From Slackia sp. (lineage in GTDB: Bacteria > Actinomycetota > Coriobacteriia > Anaerosomatales > Anaerosomataceae), in assembly GCA_020725885.1 (NCBI GenBank), contig DYEA01000002.1, forward strand, positions 79,046-143,045: 64,000 nt of DNA. Direction: 5' to 3'. Under the pieces are notes generated by a model. It ran no database searches. It saw only the letters and a program-made list of their open reading frames with translations, and was not told the origin of the DNA. The position numbers and the translations under genes are program-made. Below are positions 26,410 to 34,342 of this stretch, piece by piece; positions within the stretch are counted from its first letter, which is position 1; the number at the start of each line of letters is the position of its first letter.

Positions 26410-28112
26410 ACCAAGGCCCCCAGCGGGACCCGCGGGAACAGATCGAGGACGTCGCGGTTGTACATCCTGATGCAGCCGTGCGACGCCTTGGTCCCGATCA
26501 CCCACGGCTGATTCGTTCCGTGGATGTTGTACCGCGTGTAGACGTAGCGCACCGAGTCGCCGCTCACCACCCTGCGGAACAGCCGCATCTTCCTGGGGCC
26601 GTAGATCCCGGCAGGGTCCGTGTAGTACTTCGCGCCGATCCGCCACATCGCAACCGGCGTCTCCATGTGCGGCCTCCCGATGGCCACTGGGTACGACTTC
26701 ACGAGCACGTCGCCCTTCACCCAGTAGAGCCGGAAGTCTGACTTGTCGATGACGATGGAGGTCGACGCAGGATAGGCCAGCCGCCTGTACCGCGCGGCGG
26801 TTTCCGACAGCCCTCCGTCGCTTGCCACCGCCACGACGCGCAGGGCTGTTCCGGAGGGCGGCATGGACTGGATGCCGAACGTCACCTCAGAGAAGGGGCT
26901 CGCGGCCTTCGCGGCCACAAGCATGCTCCCGCTGTACAGCCGCACCTCGCGCGTGTTCACGCCGGTGCGCACCGAGACGGACGCCTTGCCTCCGGTCAAA
27001 GACCCTGGCTTCGGCGACAGGATCTCGGGCGGGTGCGGCGCGCCTCGCAGTTCGCGTTCGACGCCGGGCGGCACGGCCGCCGCTCCACCGGCTATCGAAA
27101 CGAGGCCGACTGGCGGGTCGCCCTCCGTCAGGCAGGCCGCCGTCGGTGCCGGCACTCCTGACGATCGGACGAGCAGGACGGGGCCACCGCCGGATGCGGC
27201 GAGCTGAGCGCATGCCGCCGCATCCGCCACGCTGCATGCGACGACCGCCGAGCCCCGCGCCACGACGCCACGCTCCCACAGCTTCCGCGCGACCGCCGCC
27301 GCCGTGCCATAGCGGTCGCTGCCGTGCCAGCGCTCGCTCGCATTCACGGCCGCTGCCGCTGCGTCCGACACGACGCCGCGGCCGCCGATCACGACCGTTT
27401 CGGAGGCTCCCAGCGCGGCCAGCGTCGAGCGCGTGGCCCCCGGAACCGCGTCCCGCTGCACGAGCAGCACCGGCACGGAAGAGGCCGCGCCTGCCGCAGA
27501 CGCTCCCAACGCGTCCGCGAACCCGAACCGCGACTCCCCGTTCACCAGCAACACGAGCCCGGGCCAACCGTCCGCCGAGTCTGCCGCGAGAGAGGCCACG
27601 AGCGAGCCGACGGCTGCGGCAGTGACGTACCGGTCCGCGCCTGCGACGCGTCGCGCCGCCGGCCCATCGCCCAGCAGCTCGACGACCTCCGCCACGCACT
27701 GTTCGGAGACGGAGCCAACGCCCCCGATCACGAAGACGCTCACCGTGCCCTCGATCGCGCCGATCTCGCGCAGCGCATCGGCCGCCGCCAGCGGGACGCG
27801 GTCCCGCTGCACCAGCAGCAGCGGACCGTCCACTGCTCCGGTGAGCGTCGCAGCGACCAGAGCGTCCGAGACGGCCGACTGCTCGCCGCTGGCGATGACG
27901 ACGGAGCGCACGCCTGACCAGCCCGGGAACGCAGCGCGCGCGAGTGCGACGGCGGTCCCGTATCTGTCAGAGCCCGCGAAACGCTGCGTCTCAACGCGCA
28001 CGTCGGCGGACGGAACTGGCGCGAGCGCGATCGCCGGTTGGGCGAAAGCGACGACCACGATGGTCATCAGCACACAGACGACACCGGCCCCCCGACAGAG
28101 ACGGAACGTCAT
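26394..28112 (-). CDS. CWB2-repeat L,D-transpeptidase, exported
   Basis: 572 residues. Signal peptide MTFRLCRG...VVVAFAQPAIA, then three CWB2 repeats (AGSDRYGTAVALAR, AGADRYVTAAAVG, HGSDRYGTAAAVAR) that bind the cell wall, an Ig-like linker, and a C-terminal YkuD domain with IHGTNQ and SHGCIRMYNRD, in which Cys is the nucleophile and His the partner. YkuD enzymes make 3-3 cross-links in peptidoglycan or attach proteins to it. The ATG is set by the signal peptide; its ribosome site is weak. It follows a second CWB2 protein by 62 bp. Confidence 0.9.
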   Translation of the reverse strand: MTFRLCRGAGVVCVLMTIVVVAFAQPAIALAPVPSADVRVETQRFAGSDRYGTAVALARAAFPGWSGVRSVVIASGEQSAVSDALVAATLTGAVDGPLLLVQRDRVPLAAADALREIGAIEGTVSVFVIGGVGSVSEQCVAEVVELLGDGPAARRVAGADRYVTAAAVGSLVASLAADSADGWPGLVLLVNGESRFGFADALGASAAGAASSVPVLLVQRDAVPGATRSTLAALGASETVVIGGRGVVSDAAAAAVNASERWHGSDRYGTAAAVARKLWERGVVARGSAVVACSVADAAACAQLAASGGGPVLLVRSSGVPAPTAACLTEGDPPVGLVSIAGGAAAVPPGVERELRGAPHPPEILSPKPGSLTGGKASVSVRTGVNTREVRLYSGSMLVAAKAASPFSEVTFGIQSMPPSGTALRVVAVASDGGLSETAARYRRLAYPASTSIVIDKSDFRLYWVKGDVLVKSYPVAIGRPHMETPVAMWRIGAKYYTDPAGIYGPRKMRLFRRVVSGDSVRYVYTRYNIHGTNQPWVIGTKASHGCIRMYNRDVLDLFPRVPLGALVQTRE

Positions 28113-28174
28113 GGACGTAGCAATCGACGATGCAGGACACGCATCATGCGCTTGACCCGCTCGTGGCCCCAGTC

Positions 28175-30445
28175 TCACTTTCGAAGAACCTCCAGCGATT
28201 CGTTTCTCACGGCCATCGACACAGCGCCTTCCCCTCCCACGAAACAGACATTCGCACACTCGTGAGCGTGCTCCGCAAGCACGCTCGCTGTGGAAGCCGG
28301 CAACGCATGTGCCTGCGTGAGCAACATCGGCGAGCGCGTGGCACCGAACATCGGCCCAGCGACCAGTCCGTCAGGGAACCTCTCGCCAGAGACGACGCCT
28401 GCTTGAGACCACGTAAACCCCATCGACCCGGCGCCCCTTGCGACCGCCGCCGCCGTAGCGTAGCGATCTAGCCCAGCCCACCGTTGCACGGAGCAGCCGA
28501 CCTTGGTCTTCAAATCCCGCTCGACTTGTAGCGGAACTGCAGCCAATCCCCCCACGACGATGACTTCGCGAATCCCGAATCGCTCAAGCGTTTGGACAAG
28601 AGCGTCGTCGACGCCTGTTCTGGGATCAAGCAGGAGAACCGGCCAGCCTCTAGCCGCGGAGACGGCAGAGACGCTGAGCGCGTCCGGAAACGTCTGCCCC
28701 GTGACGAGAAACGCCCCGTGCTCGAAGCTCGAACCTTGCAGCGTCATGCATGTGGCGGCAACACGCCGAGCCGTCTCGTATCGGTCGACTCCTGCAATCC
28801 TCTGCACCGTGATGCTGTCATCTGAAGAGCGGAGCGCCCGCTCCACCGTCGGACTTACAACCCCTGTTCCTCCAACGATGTAGATCCTCTTCGGCCGTAG
28901 CCGCCGAATCTCGGCGACTACCACGTTGGGAAGGAAGTCCTTGCCGACGAGAAGCACAGGCGCGTCGACCACCCCGGCCAAGGCGGCGCTCCCGAGCGCA
29001 TCGGGCCAGGATTGACCAGTTGCGACGATGACATTGTCTGCACCATCCGGATACATGTAGCGAGAAACCGCCGCTGATGTGGCGTAGCGGTCACGTCCAG
29101 CCAACACAGTCGATATCGTTCCGCGGTCATTGACGAAGATGTCGACGTACTCATTCGTGTCGCCAGCGACGAGATTACCCGCACGAGACTCGAATGCGAT
29201 GCGTCTACCATCCGCCGAAATCGCCGGTCGGGCGCTCCAGTCCGCTCCCCCTTCGCCGGAACTGCTGACACTGACTCTGAAAGTTTCACGAGACAGCAGG
29301 TCATGCACGAACACGTCCGAGCACCCGTTGAAGTCCCCTTCGACCAGGTTCGACGCCGACGAGGAGAACGCGACAAACCTGCCGTCAGCCGAAATGGCCG
29401 GGTTCTCGTTCGACGCATACGTATAAGTCTCTTCACCCGTGCTGCTCACTGACGCGCGCACGGTTTCGCCTGTGCGACGGTTGTAGACGAAGATGTCTCT
29501 CCCGAACAAACCGCCGTTCGTATCGTCCGGAACGAGGTTCGGGGCCAGCGACTCGTATGCAACGTAGACGCCATCAGCAGAGATCGCCGCGTTGTAGCTG
29601 TGTCCGCGAGCCTCCTCCCCGTTCTGATTCACCGTTATACGCTCGGTCACTCCCCGCAGCCGATCGTAAACGTATATGTCGTTCGCACCGTTCGCATCCC
29701 CCATCATCCAATACGATTCAAACGCCACGTATCGCCCATCGCCTGAGATATCCGGAGCATAGCTGTTGCCGACGATCCTTGTGCCAGAGGGGGTGACGCT
29801 TGCGACGGTGGTCTCGCCACTCTGCCGGTCATGGAGGTAGATGTGCCAGCCGACACTATCCTGCGGCTCAACCAGGTTCCTCGCACACGACTGGAACGCC
29901 ACGAATCTGCCGTCGTCGGAAATCGCTGGAGAGATGCTGTCACCATCCCCTTGCTCCCCAGAGGTGCTGACGGACACTCGCTCCGTCTTGCCAGTCACCC
30001 GATCGTGCACGAACACGTCATCACAGTTGTTCGTATCGCCCCCCACAAGGTTATCGGCCTCCGTGATGAACGCCACGAACCTGCCATCCGCTGAAATCGA
30101 TGGCTTCCCGCAATCGGCGTTGACCTTTCTGCCAGCAGAGTCAACGCTTACCAAAATGGTCTCGCCCGTTGACAAGTCACGCACGAATACGTCTGCGATA
30201 GAATCTCCGTCACCAGGAGCAAGTCCTGGTTCCCGGGATACGAATACGACGAATCGCCCATCCGCCGAGATATCGGGCTCGAAGCCTCCATACATTGATT
30301 GCGCGTCCGTCGTTGCGAGGTTCGCCCGGACGGTCGAGGGCGCTATCCCATAGGAGGCCGTGGGTTGGGACATCATGAAAGCGCCTACAAGAGCGGCAGA
30401 CACTCCGGACACCCACGTGCTGCGAAGCCTCCCGTAAGAAATCAC
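28175..30445 (-). CDS. Exported seven-blade beta-propeller protein with three CWB2 repeats
   Basis: 756 residues. Signal peptide ending near ASYG, then seven PD40/TolB-type blades, each opening with a variant of ISADGRFVAF (near residues 58, 114, 172, 236, 290, 351, 412) and closing with DVFVHDRxTGET, an acidic strand that could hold calcium. From about 455 come three CWB2 repeats (AGRDRYATSAAVSR, AGVDRYETARRVAA, AGLDRYATAAAVAR), anchoring it to the wall. GTG start; weak GGGGGAG nearby. Base composition looks less GC-rich than neighbours, so transfer is possible. Likely a surface adhesion or binding protein; ligand unknown. Confidence 0.88.
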   Translation of the reverse strand: MISYGRLRSTWVSGVSAALVGAFMMSQPTASYGIAPSTVRANLATTDAQSMYGGFEPDISADGRFVVFVSREPGLAPGDGDSIADVFVRDLSTGETILVSVDSAGRKVNADCGKPSISADGRFVAFITEADNLVGGDTNNCDDVFVHDRVTGKTERVSVSTSGEQGDGDSISPAISDDGRFVAFQSCARNLVEPQDSVGWHIYLHDRQSGETTVASVTPSGTRIVGNSYAPDISGDGRYVAFESYWMMGDANGANDIYVYDRLRGVTERITVNQNGEEARGHSYNAAISADGVYVAYESLAPNLVPDDTNGGLFGRDIFVYNRRTGETVRASVSSTGEETYTYASNENPAISADGRFVAFSSSASNLVEGDFNGCSDVFVHDLLSRETFRVSVSSSGEGGADWSARPAISADGRRIAFESRAGNLVAGDTNEYVDIFVNDRGTISTVLAGRDRYATSAAVSRYMYPDGADNVIVATGQSWPDALGSAALAGVVDAPVLLVGKDFLPNVVVAEIRRLRPKRIYIVGGTGVVSPTVERALRSSDDSITVQRIAGVDRYETARRVAATCMTLQGSSFEHGAFLVTGQTFPDALSVSAVSAARGWPVLLLDPRTGVDDALVQTLERFGIREVIVVGGLAAVPLQVERDLKTKVGCSVQRWAGLDRYATAAAVARGAGSMGFTWSQAGVVSGERFPDGLVAGPMFGATRSPMLLTQAHALPASTASVLAEHAHECANVCFVGGEGAVSMAVRNESLEVLRK

Positions 30446-30698
30446 GGCTCCCCCATTCCCTTCGTTCTACCCAACAGCATCCTGCAAGGCGACAGCGCTC
30501 GCACGAGCGCCTTGCCGCTTCATCAGTGTACGGCCTTAGCCCTGTGTTGCAGAATAGGGTCTTACGCCTGCAACCACCCATTCGCAAGAACCGGGATTCC
30601 CTCCCATCCCGATGATTCGGCAAGACACAGCACAGTCCAAGAAACAAGCGAGGCGGCATCGGCGTTCTCGCCGACACCGCCCCTGACCTGGGGTGTTC
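30446..30698. promoter_or_regulatory. Upstream region of the propeller gene
   Basis: No gene seen. A long inverted repeat GCAAGGCG (30484-30491) / CGCCTTGC (30508-30515) enclosing a second short stem could fold in the minus-strand leader. A terminator hairpin follows at 30652-30681. Confidence 0.4.
30652..30681 (-). terminator. Displaced tRNA-Val terminator (left end of element)
   Basis: Stem GGCGG...ATCGGCG with CGCCGA...CCGCC (two internal mismatches); on minus it is followed by TCGCTTGTTTCTTGG. It is the chromosomal counterpart of the hairpin at 37024-37053 next to the intact tRNA. Confidence 0.6.
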
Positions 30699-30744
30699 AT
30701 GGTGGGCGCTGTAGGATTTGAACCTACGACCCCTTCCGCGTCAA
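30699..30744 (-). repeat. attL: 46-bp copy of the tRNA-Val 3' part
   Basis: Identical over 46 bp to 37071-37116, covering the CCA end, acceptor 3' strand, T arm, variable loop and anticodon stem/loop up to the GAC anticodon region. This is the original chromosomal tRNA tail, separated from its 5' half by integration. Confidence 0.92.
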
Positions 30745-30842
30745 CCACCGGCCGCACGACCGGGGCTGTCCGCGGTTGTCGCAAAACCGCAGGTAGAAGG
30801 CTTAGCGCGGCAACGGCGCACATGGACGGACACCCACGTTTT

Positions 30843-30874
30843 GAAACGCGTTGCTGTACCGGTTGCTGTACCGG
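30843..30874 (+). repeat. Left integrase arm-type repeat
   Basis: GAAACGC followed by two GTTGCTGTAC units spaced 12 bp apart; 29 of 32 positions match 36974-37005. It lies about 100 bp inside attL, where arm-type sites for tyrosine integrases occur. Confidence 0.65.
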
Positions 30875-31079
30875 CAGGCCGTCTCCGAGGCCACGGCGGA
30901 CGGCCTACACGGCCTGGCGAGGCACCGTGCACGATCGGGCCTTGCCGTACCCGAGGGGGGTATGTTGCGCCGCCGGCACCGCGACCCGGCACCGCCCAAG
31001 ACGACAAAAAACGCACGGCGTTATTCCGACCTGATTTGTCAGCATTACACGAAGGCGCGATCGTGGAGGAGGCAGGCAC

Positions 31080-31538
31080 ATGCAGACCGTCACCGCGCAG
31101 AACGCAGAGCCCGACGACCACGCTCCTGCGACCTGTCAGACCAGGCACCGCAAGAGCAGCCGCAAGCGCACCAAAGGCGAGCAGGGCGAGCGCACAGCAG
31201 CGCGCCTCCTCGCCTCTCTCGGCTGGACGTGCGAGCGTTGCGGCCATGAGCGGGCGACCTGCGACATCATCGGCAGAGACCCGACGGGCGAGACCTGGGC
31301 CGTCGAAGTGAAGAACCGGGCCATCATCGACCCGCTCCGCCACATGGAGCAGGCGAGCCGGAACGCGAGCGCCATAGGGGCACGGTGGATGGTCATGGCC
31401 TACCTGCACGGCACCGGCTCGTGGCTCGTGCTGCGGGACGGCCTGCTCCCGGAGGTCTGGCCTGATGGGGCTACAAGGCCTCGGACGGACGGGCCGCGCC
31501 GATCAGGTGCAAGAAGTCAGACTCGCTCAGTATCCTGA
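31080..31538 (+). CDS. PD-(D/E)xK-type nuclease-like protein of the element
   Basis: 152 residues. KGEQGERTAARLLASLGW at about 35-50 is the usual first helix of restriction-endonuclease-like folds, followed by CDIIGRDPTGETWAVEVKNR, which supplies the D-(x)n-ExK catalytic pattern. Two Cys in CERCGHERATC may bind zinc. Such proteins in phages and plasmids act as Holliday-junction or single-strand nucleases, or in defence. GGAGGAGG precedes the ATG. The 3' end overlaps the convergent exonuclease gene by 68 bp. First gene inside attL. Confidence 0.6.
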   Translation: MQTVTAQNAEPDDHAPATCQTRHRKSSRKRTKGEQGERTAARLLASLGWTCERCGHERATCDIIGRDPTGETWAVEVKNRAIIDPLRHMEQASRNASAIGARWMVMAYLHGTGSWLVLRDGLLPEVWPDGATRPRTDGPRRSGARSQTRSVS

Positions 31539-32367
31539 GAGGATGCCCGGCAGCGATGAGCTCCTCCGCCCTTCGATGCTTGGAGCTCTTCTCGTGGCCG
31601 TTCAGCCGTCTGACGTCCTGATCGCCGAGCACGAGCAGCGTCGTCTTCTTGCCCACGTAGTCCGCCACCTGGCAGCCGGCCGCCGCTGCGAGATCGGCCG
31701 CCTCGTGGCGAGGCATGGAGAGCTGGCCTGTGAAGACCAGCACCTCGCCGAAGAGCGGGCCTTCCGGGTCGCCGCTCCTCGTGATGGGCGCCGAGGGGTA
31801 GCTCTTGTGCTTCGTGTGCTTCCGCGGCGTGATCGGCCTGCGCGCGAGGCGCAGCAGCCCGTCGAGGTCTTCCCCGGTGCGCCTGGCAGCCTCCACGATG
31901 ATGCGGCCGGCGGCCTTCGCGTCCTCGAGCGCGTCGTGGTGGCGGAAGTCGTAGCCGATGAGGGCGCACACGTCGCCCAGGCCGTAGCCGCTCCTCGCGC
32001 ACTCCTTCCACACGCGGCGCGCCACCTTGGCCGAGTCGAGCCAGGTGCACGCGGGCATCGCCGCCTCGTAGCGGGCGAACGCCCTGTCAAGCGACACCCG
32101 GTCGAAAGCCGTGTGGCTCACCACCACATTGCCGCCGAGCAGCCCGCCGATGCTCTCAGCGATGGCGGCGAGGTTCGGCGCCCCTGCCACCGTCTCGGGC
32201 GTGATGCCGTGCACGGCGACGTTGAAGGGGTCGAACACGTCTTCCGGGTCCACGTAGGACTGCCACTCGTCCGCGAGCTCGCCCCCGGAGAACAGGGCGA
32301 TGCCCACCTGGCAGACCGACGCGAGGCTTGCGTTCGCGGTCTCGACGTCCACGGCGACGAAGTCCAT
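31471..32367 (-). CDS. DEDDh 3'-5' exonuclease with C-terminal BRCT domain
   Basis: 298 residues from the ATG at 32367 (GAGAGGGGGGAG upstream). DEDDh motifs: FVAVDVETAN (Asp, Glu), VVSHTAFDRVSLD (Asp) and HHDALEDAKAAG (His, Asp). From about residue 205 a BRCT domain (LVFTGQLS, RHEAADLAAAAGCQV, VLGDQD, GHPLRILSESDF). The layout matches DnaQ-like epsilon proteins of Actinobacteria. Its role in the element could be DNA repair, replication or anti-invader activity; the sequence does not decide. Confidence 0.85.
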   Translation of the reverse strand: MDFVAVDVETANASLASVCQVGIALFSGGELADEWQSYVDPEDVFDPFNVAVHGITPETVAGAPNLAAIAESIGGLLGGNVVVSHTAFDRVSLDRAFARYEAAMPACTWLDSAKVARRVWKECARSGYGLGDVCALIGYDFRHHDALEDAKAAGRIIVEAARRTGEDLDGLLRLARRPITPRKHTKHKSYPSAPITRSGDPEGPLFGEVLVFTGQLSMPRHEAADLAAAAGCQVADYVGKKTTLLVLGDQDVRRLNGHEKSSKHRRAEELIAAGHPLRILSESDFLHLIGAARPSEAL

Positions 32368-32643
32368 CGCTCCCCCCTCTCTCGACCGGGCAGCGATCCG
32401 CGCATCGCCGCCCTGCCTCCGCTGCATGGAATCGTACCCCTTGCAGGCGTCCGGGGCACCCCCGCGCCGCCATGCCGCCAGACGGGCGACAAGACCCCGC
32501 CGGATTCTGTTCCAAAACAGCGCATTTCTGGCCGTTTTCAGCCCTCAGAGGCGCGTTCGGGCGTCGAGACGAGGAATCGCCCGCCTGGGGCTCAGGCGAG
32601 CGATTCTTGGCGCGAAAAAGGCCTGTTTTGCGCGTCCCCGGCG
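32368..32643. other. Non-coding stretch inside the element
   Basis: 276 bp without a credible gene. Includes an imperfect palindrome near 32608-32634 (GCGC...AAAA...TTTT...GCGCG). It could be the 3' region of the Cys-rich gene plus the promoter of the exonuclease gene. Confidence 0.3.
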
Positions 32644-32910
32644 TCAGCTCCGGTACGGCCACAGGTGGCAGCCCTCAGACGGGCATTCGGCGACGAGGCG
32701 GCGCTGCCCGGCCATGCACTCGACGCACCGCTTCCTGATCGCCTGGCCTCTCGTGAGCCGCTGTCCGGGAGCGGCGACCTCGCGGCCTTTCCTGTAGCGC
32801 CACAGGACGCACGAGACGGCGTCGCAGGAACGCAGGTCGTCACCGGCGCACTCCTGGCAGTAGCGCCGTATCGCTTCGCGGCGTGTCGCCGCTTGTGTCA
32901 ACGAAGGCAT
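32644..32910 (-). CDS. Small protein with two tandem Cys4 modules
   Basis: 88 residues made of two copies of one module: AIRRYCQECAGDDLRSCDAV followed by SCVLWRYR, and AIRKRCVECMAGQRRLVAEC followed by PSEGCHLWPYR. Each gives CxxC then two more Cys and ends in LWxYR, which suggests two zinc-binding units. Single modules of this kind are common in phage early regions; function unknown. GAAAGGACGG precedes the ATG. The gene is transcribed away from the iteron-like array. Confidence 0.7.
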   Translation of the reverse strand: MPSLTQAATRREAIRRYCQECAGDDLRSCDAVSCVLWRYRKGREVAAPGQRLTRGQAIRKRCVECMAGQRRLVAECPSEGCHLWPYRS

Positions 32911-33201
32911 GGCAGCCGTCCTTTCTTCATTGCCGATCGCCTTGCATCAGCGAGCGGCGTCGTCGGCTTGGAGACATGGCTCTGTCTTCACTGCCGCCGC
33001 CCTCCCCCGTTGGGGGGTTGGGGGGCTTCTCGTATCTCTCGTATCTCTAGTACTTCTAAGGGGCGCTGTTGCAGCAGGTCAGCCGGGGTGTGCTGTTGCG
33101 TCTGGTGTTGCGTCTGCTGTTGCGTCTGCTGTTGCGTCCTGACGCAACAGCAGCGTGCTGTTGCAGCAACAGCGCTCCGTGCGGCAGCCCGTCTGGGGGC
33201 A
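32911..33201. other. Non-coding region with repeats, candidate origin or control region
   Basis: About 290 bp between the Cys-rich gene and the winged-helix gene. It holds C- and G-rich tracts (33000-33030), two TCTCGTATC units (about 33029-33046) and the tandem repeat/hairpin array at 33092-33173. Confidence 0.4.
33092..33173. repeat. Four 12-bp direct repeats plus hairpins (iteron-like)
   Basis: Four head-to-tail units G(C/G)TGTTGCGTC(T/C) at 33092-33139. The last unit pairs with an inverted copy (33128-33138 against 33141-33151, perfect 11 bp, 2-base turn), followed by a second perfect palindrome GCTGTTGC-A-GCAACAGC (33157-33173). Tandem units beside a replication-type protein resemble plasmid iterons or a multi-site operator. 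Confidence 0.55.
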
Positions 33202-33888
33202 CTACGAGGAGTCCGCACGCTCCGGTTCCTCTGGCCACTCGTAGCAGCAGTCCTCGCATCCGTCGCACAGATGCGGAATCTCGTAGAGTCCTTCGCCTAA
33301 CGACACCCACATGCCTTGCCGCACGAGCTCTTCCAGCCCCGCGTTCCACTCTTCCTCTGTCATGAAGTCCGGGACATAGATCCGTACCTTCTTGTCGCTT
33401 CCCGGCATGTAGGAGGGAAAGATGAGGTTCGTCGGCGACCACCAGCCGGCCTCGCACACAGAGCAGAGGAACTTCGCCGCGACCCGATCCACCACCCAGG
33501 CCGCACTTGCGCGCACCCACTGCATCCACTCCTCTTTGTCGAAGCCCTCGTCGCCGCCACCGTCGCAAGCGGCACCGGCAAAGGCCGAGCCTTCCAGACG
33601 AGGGTCTTCGATGATCTCTATCTCGGAGGCCTCGTGCTGGTTCTTGCCGGGGCTGTACCTGATGAGGGCAGGCCGCTTGTCGTTCGAGGAGGCGAGGCTC
33701 TTCAGGGCACGCGTGACGTGGGCAGGGTCTATGCCGGTCTCACGCGAGATGCCCCGCGGCCCGATGTTCACCACCCTCGGCGGCTTCGTGCTGGCGAGCC
33801 TGAGCAGGCAAAGGTACACGCGGCGCTCCGTCTCCGTCAGCTTGCTTTCGACGAACGCGTCAGGCACCTTGTGCCAGGGGCGGCTCAT
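33202..33888 (-). CDS. Winged-helix protein, replication-initiator-like
   Basis: 228 residues. The N-terminal 70 residues form a likely winged helix (KLTETERRVYLCLLRLA, GISRETGIDPAHVTRALKSL), the pattern seen in replication-initiation proteins and phage replication regulators. The middle is unrecognised; the C-terminus has two Cys pairs (CDGCEDCC) near 215 and CSVC near 140 that could bind metal. Position next to the iteron-like array supports a replication or copy-control role, which is inference. Confidence 0.55.
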   Translation of the reverse strand: MSRPWHKVPDAFVESKLTETERRVYLCLLRLASTKPPRVVNIGPRGISRETGIDPAHVTRALKSLASSNDKRPALIRYSPGKNQHEASEIEIIEDPRLEGSAFAGAACDGGGDEGFDKEEWMQWVRASAAWVVDRVAAKFLCSVCEAGWWSPTNLIFPSYMPGSDKKVRIYVPDFMTEEEWNAGLEELVRQGMWVSLGEGLYEIPHLCDGCEDCCYEWPEEPERADSS

Positions 33889-34011
33889 GACGGCCGCCCC
33901 CCGGCTGTGCTATCGTCGGCGACGAAGGCTCCCCCGCCTTCTTTTCCGCGCCCCTGGAACCCTCCCGGGGGCGCGGGCCTCGTTCCTCGCCAGGCGTCCA
34001 TGCCTCGCACC

Positions 34012-34209
34012 TCACCCGGCACGCCGGAGCCCCGCGACGAAGGCCTCGATCGAGTCCGCCGGGACGAGCGTGCGCCGCCCGATCTTGACGGTCTCCAGCT
34101 CTCCTCGCCCGATGAGCTCGTAGACCGTGGTCCTCTGGACGCCGAGGATCTGCACCGTCTCGTTGATCGAGTAGAGCATCCGCGGCGCCTTCGTGCTTGC
34201 GTTGTCCAT
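34012..34209 (-). CDS. xis: Excisionase-type MerR-like HTH protein
   Basis: 65 residues. LYSINETVQILGVQRTTVYE is the helix-turn-helix, followed by LIGRGELETVKIGRRTLVPADSIEAFV, the wing of excisionase (helix-turn-helix 17) proteins. AAAGGGGAAG precedes the ATG. It probably directs the integrase toward excision and may repress a nearby promoter. Divergent from the gene at 34343. Confidence 0.8.
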   Translation of the reverse strand: MDNASTKAPRMLYSINETVQILGVQRTTVYELIGRGELETVKIGRRTLVPADSIEAFVAGLRRAG

Positions 34210-34247
34210 TGCTTCCCCTTTCTCTGTCCTGACGGTTGCGGGCGGGC

Positions 34248-34300
34248 TTGCGCGTACCCGCTTCAGGTGCTATCTTAGGTCACGGTCTGATAGTTGACCT
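34248..34300 (+). promoter_or_regulatory. Promoter and inverted repeat between xis and the 34343 gene
   Basis: TTGCGC (34248-34253) and TATCTT (34271-34276) are 17 bp apart on plus. Immediately downstream, AGGTCA (34277-34282) and TGACCT (34295-34300) form an inverted repeat with a 12-bp spacer, a likely operator of the element's regulatory switch. Confidence 0.45.
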
Positions 34301-34342
34301 GTCATCTTTGCAATGCTTTACCTTAAGTTGGGAGGTCTGACT

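Noticed and set aside
30693..31034. Plus frames across attL (for example 113 residues)
   Set aside because: They are translations of the tRNA remnant and arm repeats, without family match.
33092..33173. CRISPR array
   Set aside because: Units are 12 bp and directly adjacent, with no spacers and no cas genes.
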